A DNA stretch of 64,000 bases from Aquipseudomonas alcaligenes (GTDB taxonomy: Bacteria; Pseudomonadota; Gammaproteobacteria; Pseudomonadales; Pseudomonadaceae), in assembly GCF_003205495.1 (NCBI RefSeq), contig NZ_QJRX01000005.1, forward strand, positions 248,001 to 312,000. The letters run 5' to 3'. The notes beneath the pieces were generated by a model. The model worked only from the letters and a program-made list of their open reading frames with translations, was not told where the DNA came from and did not search any database. The stretch's first letter is position 1. Each line of letters starts with the position of its first letter. The position numbers were made by a program, and so were the translations under genes. Of the stretch, positions 34,328 to 41,733 are shown in pieces.

Positions 34328-34367
34328 TGCCGCGGAAAAACCTGATGAGCTTTGGCCGGGAAACGCT

Positions 34368-36926
34368 ATGAACAGCACAGACGCCTCCACTGACAAGCAA
34401 CGACTGATCGTCGTCGGCAACGGCATGGTCGGCCACCACTGCGTCGAGCAACTGCTCGCCGGCGGTGCCCTGGCGCACTACCGCATCGAAGTGTTCGGAG
34501 AAGAAGCGCAGCGCGCCTACGACCGCGTGCACCTGTCCGAATACTTCGGCGGCCGCGATGCCGAATCCCTGGCCATGAGCGCCGCCTCCCTCTATGAAGT
34601 AGAAGGCCTGACCCTGCACCTGGGCTGCCCGGTGCTGGGCATCGACCGCGAGGCGCGCGAGGTGATCACCGCCAACGGCCGCTTCGGCTACGACAAGCTG
34701 GTGCTGGCCACCGGCTCCTACCCTTTCGTGCCGCCGATCGAAGGCGCCGAGGGCGACTCGCGCCTGGTCTACCGCACCCTCGACGACCTCGACGGCATCC
34801 GCGCCGCCGCCCAGGGCAAGCGCCGTGGCGTGGTGGTCGGTGGCGGCTTGCTCGGCCTGGAAGCGGCCAACGCGCTGAAGTCCCTGGGCCTGGAAGCCCA
34901 CGTGGTGGAATTCGCCCCGCGCCTGATGCCGGTACAGCTGGACGACTTCGGCGGCGCGGCGCTGAAGCAGCGCATCGAGGACCTGGGCGTCGGCGTGCAC
35001 CTGTCCAAGGCCACCCAGAGCATCAGCGCCGGCAGCGAGTACCGCTACCGCATGAACTTCGCCGGTGATGACTTCCTGGAAACCGACCTGATCGTGTTCT
35101 CCGCCGGCATCCGCCCGCAGGACGCCCTGGCCCGCGCCTGCGGCCTGGAGCTGGGTCCGCGCGGCGGCATCGCCATCAACGACCAGTGCCTGACCAGCGA
35201 CGAAAACATCTTCGCCATCGGCGAATGCGCGGCGTGGAACGGCAGCATCTTCGGCCTGGTCGCCCCCGGCTACCAGATGGCCCGCCTGGTCGCGGCCCAG
35301 CTGTGCGGCCAGGAGGGCCAGCCGTTCCTCGGCGCGGACATGTCGACCAAGCTCAAGCTGCTTGGCGTGGACGTCGGCTCCATCGGCGACGCCCACGGCG
35401 CCATGCCCGGTGCCAAGAGCTACCGCTACATCGACGAGGCCACCGCCAGCTACCGCCGCCTGGTGGTCTCCGCCGACGGCAAGCAGGTACTCGGCGCCGT
35501 GCTGGTCGGCGACAACAGCTACTACGACACCCTGCTGCAGTACGCGCAGAACGGCATCCAGCTGCCGGAAGACCCGGCCAGCCTGATCATGCCCGCCGGC
35601 GAAGGCGCCCCGGCCCTCGGCGCCGATGCCCTGCCGGACAGCACCACCATCTGCTCCTGCCACAACGTCAGCAAGGGCGCGATCTGCGCGGCCATCGACG
35701 GCGGCTGCAGCGACATCGCCGGGGTCAAGGCCTGCACCAAGGCGGCCACCGGCTGCGGCGGCTGCGCGGCGCTGCTCAAGCAGGTGGTCGAGCACGAGCT
35801 GACCGCCCGCGGCGTGGAAGTCGACAAGAGCCTGTGCGAACACTTCGCCTACACCCGCCAGGAGCTCTACCACTTCGTCCGCGTCGAAGGCATCGAGAGC
35901 TTCGAGGAACTGCTGGCCAAGCACGGCAAGGGCCACGTCGGCTGCGACATCTGCAAGCCGGCGGTGGGCTCGATCCTCGCCTCCTGCTGGAACCAGCCGA
36001 TCATGAACCCCTCGCTGGTGCCACTGCAGGACACCAACGACACCTTCATGGCCAACATGCAGAAGAACGGCACCTACTCGGTGGTGCCACGCATCCCCGG
36101 CGGCGAGATCACCCCGGACGGCCTGATCGCCATCGGCGCGGTGGCGAAGAAGTACGACCTCTACACCAAGATCACCGGCGGCCAGCGCATCGACCTGTTC
36201 GGTGCCCAGCTGCACGAGCTGCCGGAGATCTGGGGCGAGCTGATCGCCGCCGGCTTCGAGACCGGCCACGCCTACGGCAAGTCCACCCGCACGGTGAAGA
36301 GCTGCGTCGGCAGCACCTGGTGCCGCTACGGCGTGCAGGACAGCGTGAAGATGGCGCTGGACATCGAGCACCGCTACAAGGGCCTGCGCTCGCCGCACAA
36401 ACTCAAGTTCGCCGTCAGCGGCTGCACCCGCGAGTGCGCCGAGGCGCAGAGCAAGGACATCGGCGTGATCGCCACCGAGAACGGCTGGAACCTCTACGTA
36501 TGCGGCAACGGCGGCATGCGCCCGCGCCACGCCGAGCTGTTCGCCACCGACCTGGATGACGCCACCCTGATCCGCTACATCGACCGCCTGCTGATGTTCT
36601 ACATCCGCACCGCCGACAAGCTGCAGCGCACCTCGGTGTGGCGCGAGTCGCTGGAAGGCGGCCTGGACTACCTCAAGGCCGTGGTCATCGAAGACAGCCT
36701 GGGCCTGGCCGCCGAGCTGGAGGCGCAGATGCAGCTGGTGGTCGACCGCTACGAATGCGAATGGGCCAACGCGCTCAAGGACGAAGAGAAGCTCAAGCGC
36801 TTCCGCACCTTCGTCAACGAGCACGGCGGCGATCCGGATATCCACTTCGTCCGCGAACGCGGCCAGCGCCGTCCGGCGCGCGAAGACGAACTGCAACTGA
36901 TCCCCGTGACCGAGGAGGCCGTCTGA
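34368..36926 (+). CDS. nirB: assimilatory nitrite reductase (NADH) large subunit
   Basis: NirB (852 aa) reduces nitrite to ammonium with NADH in the cytoplasm. The N-terminal FAD/NAD(P)H module has LIVVGNGMVGHHCVEQL and GVVVGGGLLGLEAANAL. A BFD-like [2Fe-2S] region follows (ICSCHNVSKG, CTKAATGCGGC near residues 430-470). The C-terminal sulfite/nitrite reductase half has the siroheme-[4Fe-4S] ligands in SCVGSTWCRYG and SGCTRECAEA. Its TGA overlaps the nirD ATG. Expression depends on the sigma-54 promoter and leader attenuator upstream. Confidence 0.97.
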   Translation: MNSTDASTDKQRLIVVGNGMVGHHCVEQLLAGGALAHYRIEVFGEEAQRAYDRVHLSEYFGGRDAESLAMSAASLYEVEGLTLHLGCPVLGIDREAREVITANGRFGYDKLVLATGSYPFVPPIEGAEGDSRLVYRTLDDLDGIRAAAQGKRRGVVVGGGLLGLEAANALKSLGLEAHVVEFAPRLMPVQLDDFGGAALKQRIEDLGVGVHLSKATQSISAGSEYRYRMNFAGDDFLETDLIVFSAGIRPQDALARACGLELGPRGGIAINDQCLTSDENIFAIGECAAWNGSIFGLVAPGYQMARLVAAQLCGQEGQPFLGADMSTKLKLLGVDVGSIGDAHGAMPGAKSYRYIDEATASYRRLVVSADGKQVLGAVLVGDNSYYDTLLQYAQNGIQLPEDPASLIMPAGEGAPALGADALPDSTTICSCHNVSKGAICAAIDGGCSDIAGVKACTKAATGCGGCAALLKQVVEHELTARGVEVDKSLCEHFAYTRQELYHFVRVEGIESFEELLAKHGKGHVGCDICKPAVGSILASCWNQPIMNPSLVPLQDTNDTFMANMQKNGTYSVVPRIPGGEITPDGLIAIGAVAKKYDLYTKITGGQRIDLFGAQLHELPEIWGELIAAGFETGHAYGKSTRTVKSCVGSTWCRYGVQDSVKMALDIEHRYKGLRSPHKLKFAVSGCTRECAEAQSKDIGVIATENGWNLYVCGNGGMRPRHAELFATDLDDATLIRYIDRLLMFYIRTADKLQRTSVWRESLEGGLDYLKAVVIEDSLGLAAELEAQMQLVVDRYECEWANALKDEEKLKRFRTFVNEHGGDPDIHFVRERGQRRPAREDELQLIPVTEEAV

Positions 36927-37276
36927 TGAACACCGCACTCAACCTCGAAGCCAGCTGGCAACCGCTGTGCAACGCCGCCGACCTGGTGGCGGGCTCCGGC
37001 GTGGTCGCCCTGCTGGATGGCCAGCAGGTGGCCCTGTTCTACCTGCCGCAAACCGAGCAGCAGGTGTTCGCCATCGGCAACTGCGACCCCAAGTCCGGCG
37101 CCAACGTGATCGGCCGCGGCATCCTCGGCCACCTGCAGGGTGAGCTGGTGATCGCCTCGCCGCTGTACAAGCAGCACTACCGCCTGCGCGACGGCAGCTG
37201 CCTGGAGTACCCGGACCAGCAGCTGCCGGTGTGGCCGGCGCGGCTCAACGGCGAGCAGGTGGAAATCTTCCGTTAA
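36926..37276 (+). CDS. nirD: nitrite reductase (NADH) small subunit
   Basis: NirD (116 aa) is the small partner of NirB. It has a Rieske-like fold (GVVALLDGQQVALFYLP, FAIGNCDPKSGANVIGRGI, VIASPLYKQHYRLRDGSCLEYP) but lacks the C-x-H and C-x2-H iron-sulfur ligands, as usual for NirD. The ATG overlaps the nirB stop by one base (TGATG), indicating translational coupling. No siroheme synthase gene follows. The next gene is an AraC regulator. Confidence 0.95.
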   Translation: MNTALNLEASWQPLCNAADLVAGSGVVALLDGQQVALFYLPQTEQQVFAIGNCDPKSGANVIGRGILGHLQGELVIASPLYKQHYRLRDGSCLEYPDQQLPVWPARLNGEQVEIFR

Positions 37277-37410
37277 CGGCCTTTGCGGCACAGGGTAACG
37301 GGGCGCAGTAGATGACTGCCCCCGACAAACCATCACGCCGCCACAGGGTGGTCTTGTTCTCGTCGAAGGCGAACGCCTAACATCCGCCGACGCCCTCGAC
37401 GAGCCCGCCC

Positions 37411-38412
37411 ATGCGCGAACGCACCATCGCCAGCCACTTCATCCGTGCCGCCCTGCGCGGCGCCGAGCGCCAGGGCTGCGACTGTGGCGGCCTGCTGCGC
37501 GAGGTCGGCATCCAGCCGGCACTGCTCGACGAGCCGCGCGCGCGCCTCGACCCGCAACAGTTCTCGCAACTGATCCAGGGCCTGTGGGCGCTGCTCGACG
37601 ACGAGTACATGGGCTTCGGCGCCATCCCCAGCAAGCGCGGCACCTTCGCCATGATGTGCCACGCCATCATCCACTGCCACAGCCTGGAAAAGGCCCTGGT
37701 ACGCGGCATGCTGTTCTACGGCCTGTTCCCCGAGGCGCCGCGCGTGGCCCTGCAGCGCGAGGGCGAACGGGTGCGCCTGACCCTGGACAGCTCGGCCCTG
37801 TGGGACCCGGACCACTTCCTCACCGAAAGCCTGCTGGTGATCTGGCACCGCCTCGGCAGCTGGCTGATCGGCCAGCGCATCCGCCTCGAAGAAGCCAGCT
37901 TCGCCTACCCCGAGCCGGCCCACAGCGGCGAGTACGACCTGCTGTTCCCCTGCCCGCGGCGTTTCGAGGCGGGCAGCACCAGCCTGCTGTTCCACACCCG
38001 CTACCTGGGCATGCCGCTGCTGCAGGACGAGCGCACCCTCAAGCAGTTCCTCGAACACTCGCCGGCCGACCTGCTGGCCCGCCCCGACGGCGGCGACAGC
38101 CTGACCAGCCGCATCCGCCGCCTGCTCGGCCGCGACTGCGCGCACTGGCCGGACCTGGAAAGCGTCGCCGCGCAGCTGCACATCAGCCCGCAGACCCTGC
38201 GCCGCCACCTGCGTGAGGAAGGCAGCAGCTTCCAGGAGCTCAAGGACCACCTGCGCCGCGACCTGGCCATCTACCACCTGGGCCGCGACGAACTGTCGAT
38301 CAACGCCCTCGCCGAACAGCTCGGTTTCTCCGAGCCCTCGGCCTTCCACCGCGCCTTCAAGAAATGGACCGGGCTCACCCCCGGCGCCTACCGCGCCCAC
38401 CAGGACGGCTAG
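37411..38412 (+). CDS. AraC-family regulator with arabinose-binding-like sensor domain
   Basis: This 333-aa regulator has an N-terminal domain of the type found in OruR and ArgR-like Pseudomonas regulators (HFIRAALRGAERQGCDCGGLLREVG, about residues 9-33, with FFGLFPEAP-like core) and a C-terminal AraC double HTH (LESVAAQLHISPQTLRRHLR near 249-268, INALAEQLGFSEPSAFHRAFKKWTG near 296-320). Ligand and targets are not evident. It is read in the same direction as the M23 peptidase gene 41 bp downstream. Confidence 0.85.
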   Translation: MRERTIASHFIRAALRGAERQGCDCGGLLREVGIQPALLDEPRARLDPQQFSQLIQGLWALLDDEYMGFGAIPSKRGTFAMMCHAIIHCHSLEKALVRGMLFYGLFPEAPRVALQREGERVRLTLDSSALWDPDHFLTESLLVIWHRLGSWLIGQRIRLEEASFAYPEPAHSGEYDLLFPCPRRFEAGSTSLLFHTRYLGMPLLQDERTLKQFLEHSPADLLARPDGGDSLTSRIRRLLGRDCAHWPDLESVAAQLHISPQTLRRHLREEGSSFQELKDHLRRDLAIYHLGRDELSINALAEQLGFSEPSAFHRAFKKWTGLTPGAYRAHQDG

Positions 38413-38453
38413 CCACACGCCGCCCCAACACCCGCCGCAAGGAAGCGCCCCCC

Positions 38454-39083
38454 ATGAACCTGAAGAAACTCCGCAAACGCCACCTGCTGCTCGGCCTCGC
38501 GCTGGCCTGGCTGCTGGCCCCGGAATGGCCAAAAATCCCCGTGCAGGGTGCCAGCACCCGCGACTGGCACCCACAGAGCTTCTGGTTCGAGCCCTGGGGC
38601 CGCTCCGGCACGCACAAGGGCATCGACATCTTCGCCGCCACCGGCACTCCGCTCGTCGCCCCCAGCTACGGCCTGGTGCTGTTTCGCGGCGAAATCCAGA
38701 TGGGCGGCAAGGTCATGCTGATGCTCGGCCCGAAGTGGCGCCTGCACTACTTCGCCCACCTCGACAGCTACAGCGCCCTACCCGGCCAACCCGTGCTACC
38801 CGGCAGCCCGCTCGGCACGGTCGGCAGCACCGGCAACGCCCAAGGCAAGCCACCCCATCTGCACTACTCAGTCGTCACCCTGTTGCCCTATCCCTGGCGC
38901 TGGGACGACAGCAGCCAGGGCTGGAAGAAAATCTTCTACCTGGACCCGAGCGCGATACTAGGCGCCCCCCCCCCCCGATGGACAGCCGCTAGGCGAGCCA
39001 GTAGCGTCGCAGATGAAACAGATATCGGCCCTGCCCCACAGCCTGTCTTTTTCCAATCGGCAAAGCCGTCGTGTTTACCGTAG
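38454..39083 (+). CDS. M23 family metallopeptidase with 3' poly-C tract
   Basis: This protein has an N-terminal signal anchor (about residues 8-24) and a LytM/M23 domain with the zinc ligands in GTHKGIDIFAATGTPL (His/Asp near 51-55) and PPHLHYSV. Members cleave peptidoglycan peptide bridges or regulate amidases. ATG at 38454 has AAGGA upstream. A run of 12 C (38965-38976) lies after the conserved FYLDPSAILG. The frame as given reads on to 39083 with an unlike tail, whereas one extra C would stop at 38992. The tail, or the C count, is doubtful. Confidence 0.75.
   Translation: MNLKKLRKRHLLLGLALAWLLAPEWPKIPVQGASTRDWHPQSFWFEPWGRSGTHKGIDIFAATGTPLVAPSYGLVLFRGEIQMGGKVMLMLGPKWRLHYFAHLDSYSALPGQPVLPGSPLGTVGSTGNAQGKPPHLHYSVVTLLPYPWRWDDSSQGWKKIFYLDPSAILGAPPPRWTAARRASSVADETDIGPAPQPVFFQSAKPSCLP
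38965..38976 (+). repeat. homopolymer of 12 C in the M23 gene
   Basis: Twelve consecutive C residues decide the reading frame of the last part of the M23 gene. This could be a slipped-strand (phase-variable) tract or a sequencing length error. Confidence 0.85.
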
Positions 39084-39125
39084 CAGCCACAAGGGAAAAC
39101 AGGGGCTTAGCCAAGGGCAAGGAAT

Positions 39126-39186
39126 GTTATGCGACACAAGTGGCGGAAAAAATTACGCCATTTGTGTCGTCTACTTATAGTTAGAC
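39126..39186. repeat. palindromic left boundary of the cassette array
   Basis: A GTTATGC (39126-39132), identical to the R' core of a later attC, overlaps a 14-bp stem (39132-39145 with 39156-39169, one G-T pair) with a 10-nt AT-rich loop. GTCTA and GTTAGAC (39180-39186) follow only a few bases apart. The whole could be a degenerate attC, an attI-like junction or a non-coding mini-cassette. The first coding cassette starts after G39180. Confidence 0.5.
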
Positions 39187-39194
39187 GCCTTAAT

Positions 39195-39599
39195 ATGCAA
39201 CGAGTAACCCAAATAGACTCAACAGGATGCGGCCTAGCATGTGTCGCAATGCTTGCGCAAACAAACTATAAAACAGTAAAGGCCCGCGCAATAAAATCGA
39301 AAATCTTAAATCCAAGCGGCCCTTTTTACACATCTTCAAAAGACCTGCGCGAATTACTTTCTGAATTCAAAATAAAAACCCGCACAGGAAGAGCAATAAA
39401 AAAATGGGAAAGTCTGCCCAACAGAGCAATAGCTGGAATTAACTACAAAGAAAAAACAAAAACCTGGCACTGGGTTGTCTTTATTAGGAAAGACTGCGGA
39501 GAATCCTATGTTCTTGACCCAAAACCCAGTATTAAAACCAAAAAAAGAAATGATTTCGGGCGCATGCGATTAAGATCATACATTCCAGTCGGCGTCTAA
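39195..39599 (+). CDS. cassette 1: orphan C39-like cysteine peptidase
   Basis: This 134-aa protein starts MQRVTQIDSTGCGLACVAMLA, the catalytic-Cys signature of the papain-like C39 (bacteriocin-processing) peptidases: Gln, then D-x3-C-G. TWHWVVFIRK supplies the His near residue 95 and YVLDPKPS the Asp near residue 111. Unlike classical C39 peptidases there is no ABC transporter attached, and no double-glycine peptide gene is seen nearby. A very basic C-terminus follows. ATG at 39195 lies 14 bp into the cassette, and the TAA is inside attC R''. Substrate unknown. Confidence 0.72.
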   Translation: MQRVTQIDSTGCGLACVAMLAQTNYKTVKARAIKSKILNPSGPFYTSSKDLRELLSEFKIKTRTGRAIKKWESLPNRAIAGINYKEKTKTWHWVVFIRKDCGESYVLDPKPSIKTKKRNDFGRMRLRSYIPVGV

Positions 39600-39682
39600 C
39601 AATGCGCTCAACTGCCGCTCACTTCGTTCGCTGGACAGCCAAAAGCTACGCTTTTGTCTGCCCGTTAGCTTAATCGTTAGAC
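39594..39682 (+). repeat. attC site 1 (89 bp)
   Basis: R'' GTCTAAC (39594-39600) and R' GTTAGAC (39676-39682) are exact complements. An inner hairpin CAAAAGC/GCTTTTG with 3-nt loop forms the tip. The sequence differs from the other sites except for a shared tip AGCTACGCT with site 4. Confidence 0.88.
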
Positions 39683-39685
39683 GCT

Positions 39686-40222
39686 ATGCAAATCCAGACT
39701 CCAGCAGGAACACTGATACTAATTAACGAGCCGGCATATTCGTTTGGATCTGCTGACAACTCTCGGCAGTACCCTATCGAGCTATTGCTAGACGATGAGT
39801 ATTCCCCAAGCTCCGTCCACGGGATTCTGTTAGATGGCAATCCACTTGTGGTACTTGGTGATGCCGGCGGCTGCACTGGAGTTCACAAGCATTCACTTGT
39901 GCTGTACAACGAAGCTGTTTATGTGGCCGTTGGGCGGCACGTAACCAAGCTGGTTCTATTTCCGTTCTCAGTCGCGTGGTCCTTGCAGGTCGATGACGCC
40001 ACGTGTTTCGGTATACACGCAAATGTGGAACGCAATGCGTTACTGTCACACGGAGAGCTGGGGATTTGTCGCTTCTCTGAAATTGGTGAAATTCTCTGGT
40101 CTGCACTAGGCGCAGACATCTTTAGCGAGGGCTTTTCGTTACACCAAGACCACGTGGAGGCAGTAGATTTCAATCATAAAATTTATAAATTTGGCTATGA
40201 GAATGGCGAATTACGCGTCTAA
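39686..40222 (+). CDS. cassette 2: hypothetical protein (178 aa)
   Basis: This acidic, soluble protein of no recognised family is predicted to be largely beta: repeated short strands separated by turns (LVVLGDAGGCTGVHKHS, HKIYKFGYENGELRV). Its aromatic and His content resembles beta-propeller or WD-like fragments, but no repeat is certain. No signal peptide. ATG at 39686 lies 9 bp after the cassette junction, and the TAA overlaps the attC R''. It uses AT-rich codons unlike the host genes, which supports lateral transfer. Confidence 0.7.
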   Translation: MQIQTPAGTLILINEPAYSFGSADNSRQYPIELLLDDEYSPSSVHGILLDGNPLVVLGDAGGCTGVHKHSLVLYNEAVYVAVGRHVTKLVLFPFSVAWSLQVDDATCFGIHANVERNALLSHGELGICRFSEIGEILWSALGADIFSEGFSLHQDHVEAVDFNHKIYKFGYENGELRV

Positions 40223-40292
40223 CAAATGGTTCAAATCGTTCGCTTCGCTCACTGGGACGGGCTAAAGCCCGCCCCTTAACCAAACGTTAGGT
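40217..40292 (+). repeat. attC site 2 (76 bp)
   Basis: R'' GTCTAAC (40217-40223) and R' GTTAGGT (40286-40292), with L-type pairing TGGTT / AACCA and an inner hairpin GACGGGC..GCCCGCC. Nearly the same as sites 3, 5, 6 and 7. Confidence 0.9.
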
Positions 40293-40297
40293 AGCTC

Positions 40298-40546
40298 ATG
40301 CCGAAACTTGCATGCCCATGCGGCTACATCCATAACCTCTCGCAAATCCCAGATGCCGGCTGGATAACGATTCGAGACGAAGAATTTGACTCAATCAGCA
40401 CCTCTGGACTTGGGAGTGAAGAAAAAATCGATGCATTGTATTCAGCATCGGGCAGCATTTATGTCTGCCCCAACTGCGAGCGACTAATGTGGGCAAAAAA
40501 AGGCAGCGCCGAGTTTGTCACCTACTCCAGAGAGCAACCTAACTAG
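40298..40546 (+). CDS. cassette 3: small zinc-ribbon-like protein (82 aa)
   Basis: The protein opens MPKLACPCGYIHNLSQIP and has a second Cys pair in YVCPNCERLMWAKK near residues 55-66, giving a C-x-C ... C-x2-C set that would fit a zinc ribbon. The middle is acidic (IRDEEFDSISTSGLGSEEK). Similar small proteins occur as stand-alone hypotheticals and in integron arrays, and no function is known. ATG at 40298 lies 11 bp into the cassette. The stop TAG directly follows the attC R'' AAC. Confidence 0.7.
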   Translation: MPKLACPCGYIHNLSQIPDAGWITIRDEEFDSISTSGLGSEEKIDALYSASGSIYVCPNCERLMWAKKGSAEFVTYSREQPN

Positions 40547-40613
40547 TGGTTCAAGCCGTTCGCTTCGCTAACTCGGGACCGGCTAAAGCCGGCCCCTTAA
40601 CCAAACGTTAGCC
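40537..40613 (+). repeat. attC site 3 (77 bp)
   Basis: R'' ACCTAAC (40537-40543) and R' GTTAGCC (40607-40613), with CCGGC/GCCGG inner pairing and TGGTT/AACCA outer pairing. R' deviates from GTTRRRY at one position, but it is matched by the R'' of the next cassette. Confidence 0.88.
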
Positions 40614-40616
40614 CCA

Positions 40617-41183
40617 ATGAAAAACAGCATAATCAGAAAGTTAAATTTTGCTTTTATTATGACCACTCTTTTAAACAGCGCGAGCGCACTGGCATGCAAC
40701 AAAATCCAAGAGAAACTTCCTACTCAAGAAATTGATTTCTCAGAATTAAAATCCGGCCAGCATAAGATTATTTTATGGGATCACTTACCAGTCGCAATAA
40801 TCAATAAACCAAAACCATACAAACCCATTAACAATAAAACAACAAATAAGGCCGCCACAAAAGCAGAGCTCGCCCTTAGATGTTCCGTAGGTGGAAATGG
40901 ATTTCCCGCCAAGAATCTGAATCCTAGCAGAGTATCAGTACTCTTACTCCTCCCACCGCCAATTGGCTGCGCTGGCGCAAAGATCATCATACCTCCAGAG
41001 AAAGCTCCAACAGACAAAGCTGCAGAGCTGCTGAAAAAAACTGGCGGCATAATATATGACTCATGTGCCGGGTACATTTTTGATCTTGATGGTCTTGCAA
41101 TAGGTCAAGAATCAGACAACATGCAAATCCCAAAACACAAAATCACAGGAACCACTCTAACACTTGGCCAGGAGGCTAACTAA
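40617..41183 (+). CDS. cassette 4: secreted degenerate Rieske-like protein
   Basis: This 188-aa protein has a signal peptide (MKNSIIRKLNFAFIMTTLL...SALA, cleavage near residue 26). The rest resembles the soluble domain of Rieske iron-sulfur proteins: LKSGQHKIILWDHLPVAIIN matches the strand pair before the cluster domain, and the C-terminal GYIFDLDGLAIG...IPKHKITGTTLTLGQ matches the region after the second cluster loop. The C-x-H and C-x2-H ligands are not intact (only RCSVGG and DSCAGY remain), so a [2Fe-2S] cluster is unlikely. Fold assignment is inference. Confidence 0.55.
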   Translation: MKNSIIRKLNFAFIMTTLLNSASALACNKIQEKLPTQEIDFSELKSGQHKIILWDHLPVAIINKPKPYKPINNKTTNKAATKAELALRCSVGGNGFPAKNLNPSRVSVLLLLPPPIGCAGAKIIIPPEKAPTDKAAELLKKTGGIIYDSCAGYIFDLDGLAIGQESDNMQIPKHKITGTTLTLGQEAN

Positions 41184-41262
41184 TGGTTCAAGTCGTTCGC
41201 TTCGCTCACTCTGGGACGTCCGCAAGCTACGCTCGCGACCGCCCCTTAACCAAACGTTATGC
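41174..41262 (+). repeat. attC site 4 (89 bp)
   Basis: R'' GGCTAAC (41174-41180) complements the R' at the start of its own cassette (GTTAGCC), and R' GTTATGC is at 41256-41262. The tip differs from its neighbours, with CGC..AAGCTACGCT..GCG, similar to site 1. Confidence 0.88.
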
Positions 41263-41280
41263 TCAGGAGCAGTAAGCCCC

Positions 41281-41658
41281 ATGCTGATATGGAAGATCGT
41301 ATTCTGGGTAACCACAACACTTATACTTTTCGCAGTTCTTACGCTTCCCTTTGCTTACATCTTCCCTGAAGCAGAGGACATAGTTGCCTTGGCCATCCAA
41401 ATTCTTGGGCAATTCTGCATATACGGCTACGCTTATCAAAAAGCCGTCGGAACCAAAAATATAGCGATTGCGGCATTTCTGTTGAACCTCGGCCTCAGCA
41501 TTTACAGCTTAATTGACGCCGCGCCGTTGCTCTTGGAGATCAAAGAGACTTGGGGAATTATCGTTGCCATTGCAGCCATAAGCATAGTTGCAGTACTGCT
41601 AATCCCTCTCTATCGCTACTCTTTCAAGTCCGAACACATATGGGGGAGCGCAGCATAA
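41281..41658 (+). CDS. cassette 5: small integral membrane protein (125 aa)
   Basis: Four hydrophobic segments are visible at about residues 5-25 (IVFWVTTTLILFAVLTLPFAY), 35-52, 60-80 and 92-112, linked by short loops. A basic C-terminus ends in SFKSEHIWGSAA. No family is recognised. Small polytopic proteins of this type are common integron cassette products. ATG at 41281 has CAGGAG about 12 bases upstream. An earlier in-frame ATG would lie inside the attC of the previous cassette and is rejected. The TAA overlaps R'' of attC 5. Confidence 0.68.
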   Translation: MLIWKIVFWVTTTLILFAVLTLPFAYIFPEAEDIVALAIQILGQFCIYGYAYQKAVGTKNIAIAAFLLNLGLSIYSLIDAAPLLLEIKETWGIIVAIAAISIVAVLLIPLYRYSFKSEHIWGSAA

Positions 41659-41729
41659 CAATTGGTTCAAGTCGTTCGCTTCGCTCACTCGGGACCGGCT
41701 AAAGCCGGCCCCTTAACCAAACGTTAGAA
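41653..41729 (+). repeat. attC site 5 (77 bp)
   Basis: R'' GCATAAC (41653-41659) complements GTTATGC at the cassette start, and R' GTTAGAA is at 41723-41729. Body nearly the same as site 3. Confidence 0.9.
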
Positions 41730-41733
41730 GCAC

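Larger units (their letters stand above)
33735..34367. other. dctA-nirB divergent control region
   Basis: This 633-bp gap separates dctA (minus) from nirB (plus). It holds two sigma-54 promoters, one facing each gene, AT-rich blocks near 33885-33925 and 34125-34165 that could bind activators or IHF, and the structured nirB leader. No credible ORF was found. Confidence 0.7.
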
